Below the pieces are notes generated by a model. It ran no database searches. It had not been told where the DNA came from and saw only the letters and a program-made list of their open reading frames with translations. 64,000 nt of DNA. It comes from Gymnorhina tibicen. Its lineage: Eukaryota > Chordata > Aves > Passeriformes > Artamidae. The translations under genes and the position numbers were made by a program. Where the stretch lies: positions 372,001-436,000 of the forward strand of contig VXAZ01003260.1 in NCBI GenBank assembly GCA_013399875.1. Reading direction: 5' to 3'. Positions 48,730 through 61,800 of this stretch are shown here, in pieces (the stretch's first letter is position 1; every line of letters starts with the position of its first letter).

Positions 48730-51700
48730 ATAAACCCTGAAAATGAGCAGATTCTGGACAGTTTCAAGTAAATGCCAAAAGTGCATACCTTCTTTTCTAC
48801 CCTGTAAGACGACTTTCCTGAGTCTTTGGGCTCTCAGGTGTTTCTGTACGGAGTTGTGTGTTCAGCTGTGCCATCCCACACAGACAGATGCTGTTAGGGT
48901 GCAGCTCAGTAGCCTCTGGCACACACATTTAAAATCACATGCAGCCAGAATTTGACTGTTGCATGATGGGCTGTCACAGGGAGAGACTAAGGCAAGGCTT
49001 CAGTAGGTTCCAACTCATACGAAGGTTCAAAGTCACTTCTGGATCACACCTGCTAAGATCTGGAGCCAAAAGCTTCAGCTTCTCGCATGGTCCAGGTGAG
49101 GTGAATTGCCATGACACATCTCTTTGAGTTTTCCCACCCTCCACTGCATTTCTGTTGTCACACTGAATCTCAATACATTGTGGGAAAACTGTCCTGAAAA
49201 AGACAGGATTTAACAAGAATTGTTTCAAAGCAAAGAAGTCAGTCAGAAAATGATCAGTATCCTAATGGTATAACTCCAATTCTTTCACTAACAAAAACTG
49301 TACTGGAATCAAAATACAGAATGTTCAGATAACCACAGGGTTCCTAATTATAGGTATTAGGATTAGGGCTTGTGTACTAGTTTCTTGTTTATTTCATTCC
49401 TGGTAATTTGTCTACAAATATCTTTTACTGTTCTTGTATTCGGCTAAACATTTTTAAGCCCAATTTAATAGAATGACTCAACTTGTAAGCTGATGATTCA
49501 GATACCTCAATGATGGGAGTTCAGGAGAGGTTTGCAATAAATAATTTTTAAAAACCCCTATCTTAAAATGCAAAGTGAAAACTCTGCTCATTTAAATGCT
49601 CATTTTGGTTTATTGCATATTGTATTTGGGCCTTGGTTTGCTCCTTTCTGAAAGGCATAAATGTGTTGAATTAACCAGGGTTTTTTGTACTGTGCACTTG
49701 AGCTTCACTACAGTCATATCCAGCAATTCTGTAGAGAAGCTACAGGAATGAGGAATGCTGCTGTTGGACAATCATACTCTAGACTACTATCATGTCACAC
49801 TTTAACTAAATCCAAAATAATTAAACTATGTATATTGACTACTGAACAAAGGTATTCCACAGTCTAATGGAACTCATTGGGAAAAACAGTCTAACCGAGG
49901 GGAAAAAAGCATGAGACTGAATCTGAATTTTTCCTGGGAAATTCCAAGCATACAGTATAGTAACTGCATGACTTTAATACTCTACTTGTTGTAAAATTGT
50001 CTCCATCAGCAAATTTGGTTATATCAATATGAATTGTTAGAAATCACAATAATATTTAATCTGGATTAATACCACAATTCAGGCAGTTTGCATTATTTCA
50101 ATATGTTTTAAGCTTTCCTAGGAGTAGTAGTGCCTTTAGTCATTACAAAAAAGGACATTTTATTCACTTTAAAACCATTTGGTAGTTACAGCAAAAGGAC
50201 CCAAACTACGCAGGTTATCGCTTACGTTCCATTACACTATCACACAGCTGTATTATTGCCACATTCACCTTTCTTTCCCCATTTCCCTCAAGGTATTTGT
50301 CATTTCACATGTATTCAGAAGAGCTGATTTCTAATTATCATTCTCTGGAGGAAATTCTTTTTTCGGAAATTTATTGGCCCTGTGGTAACTTTTGGGAGCC
50401 CTAGGCATGGGTGAAAGCTATGCTGTGCTGCATGCACTGAATAAAAACATAATGAAACACTGCCTTTTCCAGAAAGCTCCCAGTGTAAAAGGCAAAAAAT
50501 ACATACAAAGCAATTGAGTTCTGTCTCCTCATTTAATAATGTGGAAATCAGGACAAAATCCCTAATCTCAGCTGGGCCCTTCTTATAGCCAAAAGAAGTT
50601 GTGGGCCCCTCCAGAATTGCTCAAAGGCAGCAATCCAAGTGGGGTGAACTGCACTTAGAAGTCACTATTTTTTCCAAGTCACTATTTTTTCCAAGGACTT
50701 CTAAGGGAGACTGGAGTGAGTGGCTCTGATTAGAGAGCCAGTTGTTAGTGACTAGAATTCAGCATCTTGTTGCTCTAACAATTATCTCTAGTTTCACTGT
50801 TGCTTTTTTTTTTTATAAATAGCTTTAATTCCTGCACATTCCCTCACTATGACCTTTTGTCCTAATACATTTGAAAAAGTCTTTCTCTTCCTTATTACTT
50901 TACTGACTAGCATTAAGTGCCTTTATTTTTATCTCACTGGTATATTGTGAGATATAATTAATGTTTGTGTACTGCTTTGAAAATGAGCATCATTGCATCA
51001 AATGCTAGTTTTGAGGAGCAAGATGCTTTTTGATGTTCTTATCTGTTTTGTTCAGACTTTAATTGGCTCTGTATTCATCTTCCTCCCACTCTTATGGTCG
51101 CAATTTCAACTCTTTTTTAACCTTTGATCTTTGAGTGGTTTCTCTAAAAAATCAAAATTGTCACTTGATCTGCTCCATTCATGTCTTTCAGATGTTTCAG
51201 AACACGGGGAGAAGAAGATGAAGACAATTTTTGGGGTCACAGGGATGATATGACGGACATGGATGCTGGTTTAGTGGAGTGAGGAGAAGCTTTTTGAAGA
51301 GCTTGTAGGGAAGCAAGATTACCACTAAAGAAAGGAGAGAAGTCACCATTGTTGTCCCTGTTTTTTTGTTTCCCACTCTGAGAAGTTCTTCTCTGGGATG
51401 GGATTCCTGTCTCATGTGAAGAGCAGGAAGTTCTTTTAGTTTTTTGAAAAAGTTTTTGATTCTGAGTTTGCTTCAGATAGATGAGGGGAAATGCAAGTAG
51501 AACACCTGATCAAATGATGGATTTACAACCTGAAGGAAAAGAAAAATGTAATAACTTCGTTGGAGCTCTCATTGGACTTGTAGAGAAGCTCTCATTTCTC
51601 TGTAGGGGAGAATCTTTGACACTTGAAAATTGTGAAAATAGACTGGACAAACCTGCAGAGAAATGTATGGTAATGTAGAAATATTACCAAAAAAATTGTG

Positions 51701-54700
51701 ATTTACAAGGTGTCCCAGAACTATTTGTATTTCTAGTTCTAGAACCTTGAGACTTTGTGCCTGTACAAACAGTTAAATTTTCTTTCACATCTTTCACAAA
51801 AATGCATGGTAATCTAAACATACAGATATGAACAATCTACATCTGACAGTGATCTAATTACATGAATTTGAGAACACTAGCTAGCTATTTTTCAAATGCC
51901 TGATGCTGCAAAAGCTGGAAAACATGTAAATGTTGTTATTTCTCAAATGACTCACACTAAAACATAAAAACATTCTGGAAACTCACACTTACATACACAA
52001 AAATCCGAATAAAGTACATAGAAGTGAAAAAGCAAAGAAGAGATCCAGTCTTTATAAGTCTGGAAAGAGTTTCTCTGAAATATGAAAAGAAATGCATCCG
52101 GATCTGAATACCTTTGGTCTGGACTATGTCTGTTTCTCATACTACATTTTCTAAAATTCAGCCACTGCTTTAGAATGGATGGAGACTTTGTTCATATACT
52201 TGGTAATGTCAAGTGAATATTTGACCATAAGAGCTTCATTTAATCATGAAAATAAAATGTCTCTTTTTTAGTACCAAAAATTCAGTTTGGCTGGAAGCCG
52301 CTTTTTATGATTGCATTTTTGACCAGAGATTACTAGCAGTGCCGTGAGATTTAGCTGGCCATCTGTACAGCTTGAACACTGAGTAGTGACTCTCTCAAAC
52401 TTAGTACAGTGCTTATGGTAGGCTGCTTGCAAGGTATTGATAAGCCAGAACTTCATTCTCTGTCTTAATGAATTTTCAGTACTGAGCAAACTGGTAAAAC
52501 TCACAACCTATATAAGGACAAATAACACAGCAAAACTAGTGGATTAGATAGTGGATTAGATTTTATGCCCTTTATCTTTTATAATCCAGAATAGCCTGTT
52601 CTAAAGCAGTTTTCCCTTTTGAAGTAATTCTGGAGTTGCAGTCTCCAAAAAACTGGATATAATTAAAACTTCTTTTAGCAGCATTGTTTTCAGGCATTGC
52701 TTCTGAATTAGAGAACAAAGCCCAGTAGATTAGGTTTTACATGGAGAAAAGCACAGACATGATTACTTTTACCTTCTATTAATTACCAAATGGACAAAAA
52801 ATAATTAAAAAAACATTGTCTGCCACTGACTTTGCTGGGTTTGCTTTTCCTAACCAGTGACTTCTTGGACTGAATCCCTGATAATGCCATGTTGACAAAG
52901 AAAAGGAGTGAAAAGTGGATGGGGACAGTTTCAGTTAATTCACACAAAACCTTTTTTGTGCTTACCTGTCTGACCCTATGTAGGTGTCTTAGTGCTCCCT
53001 GCATCCCAGGCACACAAAAGTTTATCCTGACCTTTGCACAGTCTCTTGTATAGTTTAATCTTTCATATCTTCAGCTGACTTTGCTCCTGTATTTTGTTAT
53101 TGCTGTTGTTATCCATATGATCAGACTTCACCTTATTACTATGAAAATGCATCAGAAGAACTTAGAAAGGGTTGCAGGGTTTTTTCCTTTTCTGAAAATT
53201 TACTTCAATGTAATAGGGTAAGATTTGCTATAACCATTTTATCTTACAACTGTTACCAGAGAAACAGCACAAAACACCAGACCATGTCTCTGTCTCTGCT
53301 CCTTCCTGTCCCTCCAATATTTCCCTTGTTCCACTGGTTCAAGTGAATAAATGTTTTTGTTAATTTCCTTTCAAGTTCTGATAGTAACTGTGATCTGGAT
53401 AAAACCTGTTGGAACTATGTCAAGCCATCATAAAGATTCTTGGATTTATGTGGGAAGTAGAGGTCTTAGATGCTATGGATAGAATCTTTATGAGCAGAAG
53501 GGAAAAGGGCAAAGAACACGTCAGGACTGACCTTCTAGTGAATAAATTTCACAGTGCTCACACTACCATAGAGCTGTTTTGTTTGGGGAGCTACTAAATG
53601 GTCTCTAAGTCCACCTATACTTAAAAAGAAATATTTTATTCAGATTAAATATATACATTGCACAGAGAATATAATTTATAGTGTATATTATATTTATTGA
53701 TGGTAAAGAAATGATGTTGTGTCCCAGGGTGCACCCCGGAGAAGCAGATGTGAGAGGGCTGTTGGGAAGCACGACTTGATGTCTCCAGGGATGTAGCAGC
53801 TGTTGTCTGGAGGTTCAGCACAGGTTGTCTCTGCCTTGTGTTCACCTCTACTCGTGGCTGTGGGCCCTGAGATGCAGCTGGAGATGGGATGAGAGTGCCC
53901 ATGGTGCCTTAGCCATGCAGCATTCCCTGCACACATGTCAAAACAGGTGGTATGGTACACTTTGAGAGATGCCATGAGTGAGCTGTTCCCCAGTCTGTCT
54001 GGCAGAACCAGGGCAAAGTTTAGCATGTGATTTTCTCTGTTTTCTGAAAAGCACTGGCCTTTACTTAAATATTACAGCAAAGCCAACGAGCAGCATTAAA
54101 TCATTTCCTGAGATAGAAATAATAGCCAAAACCCTAATGTGGAGGGAGTGCAGCCAAATATCATCAAGTTGTAATTAGCAAAGGACTACGTTTTGAAACC
54201 CGCTCTTCATGAAGATTTAAAAATTACTCACCAAATGGAATACATTCAAAGGGCACTTGGACATGTCCCTTCTTTATATTTTCAGTATGTTCTATGACCT
54301 ACACTCTTACTTAGAGCTGTGTAGAAGCATTTGATCTGCTTTTTTCTTTTTTTTTCTTTCTACAAAATCAGCCAGACATTCCTTCTGCAGAGAAAGGACT
54401 TAGTATTTTTATAATATTTAAAGTCCTTAAAAAAGGTCACCAAACCAAAAAGCCTGAGGACACTTTTTCAAAAGATACTGAGCTGCTATTCAAGGACGTA
54501 TGTGGATAGTGTATTTATAATTTAAAATTACTGTTTCCTTGTAGTTTCTAACCAATTTTACTTTTAAATATGGGCCAAGTTCCTCAGTGTCTGTAGATCA
54601 GTTATATCTAACTTAGTAAATAATTTAGCACCATGGGAGCATGTTGGTAGAGCAAAGAAAACTTTGAGCGGGTTGCTCAAGCTGTTTTCATCTGACCAGA

Positions 54701-57003
54701 TGGAGTTTGATTCCCTGAACCAAACATCCTCTGGCTGCAGGCAGTTTGAAGATACTTCAAGGTACAGTCACTGATTCAGATCCAAATATCCCTTTTGGGG
54801 CTGAGGGAATGTGATGGAAACTTCCTGCTTAGTTGCCCATGAAATGAGTGGCATTCACTTGTGCACAAACCACTTCCTACCGAGGCCCATGCATGGGGAC
54901 AGCAGGTTGTTCAGGATTTTGCTGTAAAATGGCTTGATTATTCCAGATCAAAACAGTGCGAAGGGCACTAGCTTTAACACTGGTTCATTTCAAATATATT
55001 TTTTGCCAGTTGTGTTTATCTCCAAACACTGCAGAAAATCTTGCAGAACAAATCTTACCAGAAGTGCATCACGTGAGGGTATAATTCCTAGAACAGTTAA
55101 GACTATTATAGGAATAAATATAAGAATTTGAGAACCTTTACATAACATCCTTTAAAAACAAAAACCTGCCAGTTCATGTCGAAACATTATTAATTTGCCT
55201 TGCAGAAGGAATGGATTTCAAGAGAGAGAAAATTCTAATTATATTCTAAAACAAGTTATGAGGAAATAAAATTATCATTGGTTGGGATACTTTGGAGTCA
55301 AAACGTGTTCTGGAAGGTTTTAATTTTGTTGTGGTAAGCCAAAGGACAGAAGGAACAAATGAGAAAACATGATTTTTGAAAGTAGAATTCTTTTTATCCA
55401 TCGTGGGTTTGCTAGCACTTCTGACAAAGTGCTCTGTTTTGTTGGAAACTTACAATTCTACCAAAACTGATAGGAAATCTTGTCTGAACTGCCACTATAT
55501 TCAGCAGCAAAAAAAGGTAGCCATTGTGACTATGAAAAGTGGTATTGTATTGGTCTTCTTATTAATATTAGAAAGTATTAGAGGCTTGAATGAGCAGTAG
55601 AAAATTATAAACCACAAGGAGGGGAGAGCATCATGCAGAATTGTGAGAGAATAGGCAATTGAAATAATTAAACTACAAAACAAATTTAGTGTCTGAAAGA
55701 CAAGAAAAGAACATGTGCTCTTGGGTGAACTCAGGTCCCAAAGATTATTAAGACGGAACTGGGCTTTTCATTTTAAAGATTTAATTTAATCAGATTTTTC
55801 TGCTAACTTAATTTGATCAGTTTTTTCTGCTAACACTGATATTTAATTTATTTGGTTGTCGTGCTACACCCTTCATTCAGTGAGTGTTAACACAGAATTG
55901 CATAACATTTTTTCCCTTGGTTTTAAAGTCCTTCAGTATTTGGAGGGAGTTTGAGTCTAGGATTTGAATTCAAACTTATCACAGTTTATATAAAGTGTCT
56001 GTCATGCTGAGGTACTCATATCACATGAAAGCTTACCCCAAGATTTCCATTGAGGCAGAGAGAAGGAAGTGGGACATCTTGGTTGTGTGTCCTCCTCGGG
56101 GTCCCAGGGCGGTTTGACTTCCCGTAGTCTTTGGCCAAGCAACAAATCCAAACACAAAGCACGTGATTAGGGGCAGCTCACCATCCCCACAGCTGGAGTT
56201 GTGAATCTGTGGTCTGTAGAAAAAACATGTAAATTGTAAAGCCAAACGGAAAGGCTGAAGCAGAAGCAGCCTGGCTGAAGACATTTATCTAGTGGTTCCC
56301 TAGGGCCACACACAGAAACGGTGCCTGCAACAGGACAAGAAACAAGGGTTTAATTTCATGTGGCACTGTTTCTTAATAGCCCTGGTGGGTTTATCAAGAG
56401 ACAACTTCTTCAAGCCCTTTTATTAAAAATAAAATCATAAAAAAAAGAAGATATTTTTAATCTCAACCAAGTGTTACGTATATAAAGCATTCTGATGCAC
56501 GGGTCACACATTGCTGTAGCAGAGAATTCCTTTGGCAGCAAGAGTGTTTTAATCTGGTCTGCAGTGTCTCAACAGGGATTCGTGGAGCCACATTCATCTC
56601 ATTTGTGATAGCTGAACTTCACTTCTTTTGCTGTGCAATGACTATTATAACCCTGTGGCAATTGTTTTGGTATATGGGTTTGTTAAAAGTCAGATCAGTG
56701 TAGTTCTTAAGATGGATTAAACACTTATTAAGTCCATCCTCTTTATTCACCCTGAAAAAATTCAAATAAAAAATTAATAATCTAAATTAGATGTAACAAA
56801 ATGTAAAAATTAAATTGATCATTAAACAGAAATTGAAACTTAACAATATGATAAAACTAATTGCCCTTTATGATTCATGACAGAAATATAAACAAAAAGG
56901 CTACAATAAATTCTAGTTCTTCTCTTACCACTAATTCGAAGACAGCAACACTGGTCTCACTTAAACATGTTTCAGTTTATTGTTGAGAAGGCCTGAGCTC
57001 TGT
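48730..57003. other. Unique AT-rich sequence, no gene seen
   Basis: No repeat family recognised. It holds the small hairpin/direct-repeat structure at 50654-50705. A slightly GC-richer patch at 53694-54026 carries an open frame on the minus strand, without known similarity. A minus-strand open stretch near 56033-56230 ends at a good donor-like GTAAGC. Confidence 0.4.
50654..50705. repeat. 17-bp direct repeat inside a 10-bp inverted repeat
   Basis: GTCACTATTTTTTCCAA occurs twice in tandem (50661-50677 and 50678-50694). The pair is bracketed by CTTAGAAGTC (50654-50663) and its exact reverse complement GACTTCTAAG (50696-50705). The arms could pair as a hairpin with a 32-base loop. Confidence 0.9.
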
Positions 57004-57089
57004 CCTGACAGGGGCCAGAAGAAGCACCAGCTAAATGGACAGTTTTCATGTCACAGATGTTATTCTTTCCATGCTTAATCTCTGCAGTT
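56972..57089 (-). other. Exon-like segment (possible terminal coding exon), unrecognised product
   Basis: On the minus strand a strong acceptor (GATTTTGTTTTTCTTGCCAG) is followed by 38 open codons and a TGA stop at 56974-56972. The translation begins after one base with TAEIKHGKNNICDMKT and ends QAFSTIN. An AATAAA overlaps the end of the frame. The start of this segment lies inside the first copy of the 165-bp duplication, so a second copy of the acceptor and of 85 bp of the segment lies at 57170-57254. I do not recognise the peptide. Forty-codon open stretches are common by chance, so this is only a candidate, supported mainly by the acceptor. Confidence 0.2.
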
Positions 57090-57333
57090 CTGGCAAGAAA
57101 AACAAAATCAAGAAAAATGAGCAAAACTAACTAGGTAAATAAAGATTTGCATGTACAGTAAGAGTTTACCTGACAGGGGCCAGAAGAAGCACCAGCTAAA
57201 TGGACAGTTTTCATGTCACAGATGTTATTCTTTCCATGCTTAATCTCTGCAGTTCTGGCAAGAAAAACAAAATCAAGAAAAATGAGCAAAACTAACTAGG
57301 TAAATAAAGATTTGCATGTACAGTAAGAGTTTA
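57004..57333. repeat. Perfect 165-bp tandem duplication
   Basis: The 165 bases at 57004-57168 are repeated head-to-tail at 57169-57333. I compared the two copies base by base and found no difference. There is no evident microhomology at the junction. Perfect identity means either a very recent duplication or an assembly artefact. The unit itself is unique sequence, not a known repeat, and contains the exon-like segment with its acceptor. Confidence 0.97.
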
Positions 57334-58790
57334 TGTCCAAGAAAGTTGGCTCATATGACCACCCTGTCACACTCATATTCATCAACCATTTTCTTTAGGT
57401 GGAAAAAAAGGATAGTAACTTTTTTATGTAACTTCAAAGAAAACAATAAACTATGACAATCTACTGGAGATGAGGTTTAGCTTTTTTTTGTGACTGGCAT
57501 TGTCATTGCAATGAATATTTCTGTTCTCACTATGAGTTCAAAAAGTTTTTCTCCTTGTCTTCTCCAGAGGTAGGTTCTTTATTTTCTTCAGTTTTCTATC
57601 CAGGAAACAATAAAAGGAAATAGTGAGTGATCTTTGGCATTGGAGGGAACAGTTGTGTTGATCCCAGTTAGCTTTTCTCAAGAACCTATTCCTGAAGTAG
57701 TGTTACAGGCACTGCTCACTTCATATTTTACTTTGCATATAAAGCATATCAAAATCTTTTTGCCATTCCTGTTAGCTCCTGCCAGGTAGATAGATCAGGT
57801 ATGCCAAATGAGTTTTCAAATAATTGAGCAACAAGAAAGACATTAATTTCTCCCATTATTCTTTGTTAATTAGACTATAGAAGGATACAAAGCAACTTTT
57901 AACATAGCATTCAAACATTTTAAGCAATTGCCATAAGATTTATAGTTATGACTGTACCCCACAAACTCAGTGCAGCATCTACTTAGGGTTTTAACTGAGA
58001 CCTGATTGCAATTAAGAAGTTATTGCAATAGAAGTTATATTATTGCAGAAATAAAATGGACTTTTATGAAAGGAACTACATATTCACTACAGTAAAACAG
58101 ACTCTGATGAAATTCTGATATATTATGTCAATTTTGGAAAAACCACGGCAAAGAAATGTAATCATGATTCTGAATTTTAGGCTAGATGTCAAAACCAGCT
58201 CCATGAAAAAGACTTATACCTAACAAATTGTTCATCTAAATGTTTAAAGTAATTTGCAAGTACAGGCAATCTGGAGGAACATTTCAGTTTCTTCACACCT
58301 AGCTACTGTGTATGTAGATGTGTTTATTACAGCATATGTCTTCACTAGTATTTGGTTTAGTATCTGAAAATGTCTCATTTCCACCATGAAGTATTTCAGC
58401 CAAGATCCCTAGCCTGTGATCCATATAATAGCTGTATTAAGACTTGTGATGGTGAGCTAATATTTATTTCATGATTAGGAGGGTGAAAGTTATTAAACCA
58501 CATAATTTCTAGGAACACTCACCCTTGTATGGAAGAGTCTGAAATGAAGAGATTACTTGAACCTTCAAAAATGGGCAATTATGAAAAACAATTTCTGATG
58601 GCTCATTAAGGAAGTTACTCAGATTTCACAAATGATAGCTTTTACAAAACCTCAGACAAACTGCAAAAAATATTGTCTTCACTAGGAATACGTGTGCTGC
58701 ATATGTCTCCTTAATATCAGAATTTTAACTCTGTTGCTCTTGCTGCCAGATGATTGAAGGTCATTTAACTGTTCCAATAGTTGGAAAAAT

Positions 58791-58810
58791 ATTCAAAAAT
58801 ATTTTTGAAT
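58791..58810. repeat. 20-bp perfect palindrome
   Basis: ATTCAAAAATATTTTTGAAT equals its own reverse complement. It has no spacer and lies in AT-rich sequence. Confidence 0.95.
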
Positions 58811-61800
58811 TAGAAATGTCTTTTATATTTTCATTTTTTCATTTATAGTTGAAAAAACAAAGATTTACTAAAAAATAGGAAGGGAAATGGATTCTTCAAA
58901 TTTCTAGAAAGTTTTACAGAATGGTTTCCTGCCAGAAGTTTTTCATTATGTTTGTGCTTCAGAACTGGTGATCCTTATGTTGCAGCAGATAATTTTTGGA
59001 CTATTTTAAGTAAAAATTATTAACAAATTGCCTATGTATTTGAATCGAATCATCAGAACACCATAGTGTTGAAGATTTTGTTGTAAAACATCAGAATTCT
59101 GAGGCTGCCCATGTAAGCGATAGAGATTCATCTACAGTCAGAAATATCTCATGACGAAACTTCAAAGGTCTTCTGTTCTACTGTTATCTCCTCATCATGG
59201 CATCAATGTAGCAGAAACACTTTATGCTGCTCTGGTTTCTCAGGTCCTACTAAGAGCAGGAAACTACATAGAGACTTATGTTTATATAAATAGCTGCTAA
59301 ATTTCAGATGCTCACATGTGTATATAAATGCATACGGTTACATATATGTAAGTACTTACAGAAATAAAGCAGAAGCATATCAAATCATCCAAGTGTTGGT
59401 TTTCATAGAATCAATAGTGAAAAGAAACAAAAGAAAAAAATCCCAGTAACTATCTTCTTTTCTTTGGGATCACAATTTCACTGCTGTTCATACAGTTGTG
59501 GTATAATTTGAACTCTGACGGAGATCCAGTTTTGTGCACCCATCAAGCACACTGATTTGGCTCTGAATATGCAATAATTCTTATGGTCATTTGGAAGGTA
59601 TCTGATGTTTCTAGGCATTTCCAAATTATTCTCTCTCCAAAAGCAGCTAGTTAGTCTAGTAGAGTAATCTTTCCTATAGTTTTCTGTCCCATGAACTGAT
59701 GAATTGCTTGATACTTTCTTTGCTGTTACCAAGGTAAAAGGCTTAAATAAAAGCAGATATTTTGAAAGGCTAAATTATTTTTCCTTATTAACTTGGTTGC
59801 TTTGAGATGTGTACTTTTGATATCTAGTTCTATTAAGAACATTGTTAACACCAACATATTTTCTAGCTTTTGTCAAGGCCATGATCTGTCATTATGTGCC
59901 TACTTTTCTAGACCAAACGAAAACAAATTTACTCATGCTAATTGAAATACTGCCTGCTGGTGAAGCATTTCTTATTGTCCAAGAGGGTAGGCAGGAGCAA
60001 GCCAGCAAGACCTAAATGTTTCAGAAGTCATAAGGACGGTAGGAGTGCCCAGTAGAGGAGTGCTGGGAAAATAAATTGGACCAGAATTCAGGTTCAGACA
60101 CTATACTTTGGTCACTCACAAGGTTTAGTTACTAGCATACTCCTTGCCGCAGTTGTACAGTGAATGACGCCTCTCCCAGGAAAATCCCAGACTTCAGTTC
60201 CATGTTTGTTGGCAGTTCTGGGGATGGCATGGACCACAGACTCTTCTTGATAGGCAGGATAGATGTGGGCATCATATTTTGAGGCAGATAGTTGAGCCGT
60301 ATAGACGTGAGCCATGCCAGACCAACTTTCCTGAGGGTAGCGAATGGGCACCAGTCCAAGCAACATTTGTTTAGTATGTGCACACAGCCTAGCTTTCCAG
60401 AACACCAAGTCAGGAAGAAGCTAGATCTCAACTTTAGCAGAAATACTTTGCATAAAAACAGTCTTCCAAAATAAAATCCCATATGCTTGCAAGAAAGCTG
60501 GGTCCAATGCTTTGCCAAGGAAGCTTTGTGGGTCATGGTTATGTATAGCTCACACACACAGTCCATAGGAAGCTGCAGCAAGTTTGCTTCAGGGCTAAAT
60601 CTTGCTTCCTGCACTGAATCATGCAGACACAGAGTAACATTTTCAGAGGCTGTATTGATTTAACTTGTTGTTTAAGACAACAATAAGGCCCATCCAAAGG
60701 TTATCTGCTTTCTTCTCATGGCTTCTTTTCTGAACCATCAGTATTTTTCTGTACATTCTATTTATGCAATGTTTGGTTTGTTTTCTGTTTCTAAACAGTA
60801 TTTAGATTAACTTGTAGGGGTAATATTTCTCTAAATGATTTCAGCTTCCTATCAAGAATTCCTCAACTGACAAAGGTGAGGTGTTGCTTGTGAGACAAAC
60901 TTTTATATGTGAATTTGTATGTGGTATATGCAATAACAGCAACAATAATATATATATATTATATACGTAATTTTGTGGTTTTGCCCAGTTAATTGCATTA
61001 ATGAAGATCAACTATCTGCATACTTGGTTTCTTTTCTCACTACTCCTTCTCATGATGCTGTCAAATAACAGACATACCATGTGTAATTGCTAGAAAAAAG
61101 TTAATTTGAAACATTGTTGGGTATCATCATTTGAATTTCAGCATTCACTTTCTTCTCATTTTTACCAGTTTAAGTATAAATATCTTTTCAGCTGGATTAT
61201 TTCTGTTTTGCACCAGTGATAGTGCAAGGCAACCAGTTCCATAACCTTTCAGTGGCTGACACATGACTGTGTTTGTACTAGCAAATTACATGTGCATCCC
61301 AAGCACTACAGACAGTTGGTAGAGCTTTTGTTGATTTTCCTGGTCTCCAGAAACACAGTGATCACACCCAAAAGACCCTCTGGGAAAGGCACGTGCAGCA
61401 CCCTCTACGTGGGTACTGTGCCTGGGAATTATTAGGAAGAGTGGTTCGTGTTCCAAAATCACTCTGGGGGACATTTCGGGCACTTGGCAGTATAGATGTA
61501 CATCTACCAATGTCTGGGAACATTCCTGGGCACCATTTAAGATATTAATACAGACAAAGCCATTAGGGTCTGTGGTTCTAATGGAAAATAGGAAATGTGA
61601 CTGAATGGCTCTGCCCAAAAATGTTGAATGGTATTAAAAATTTTGTCTGTATTGTCTCATCTTCCACTTCATAGAACTTAACTATTCAGAACACTTGACT
61701 GTACCAGGCTCACTAGCACTTTTCTGTATTTTTTACCTCCTAAGGCAGAAAAAAAATGTTTGTCTTAGAGACATTCTTACAGCAAGTCTGCAAATCCTTT

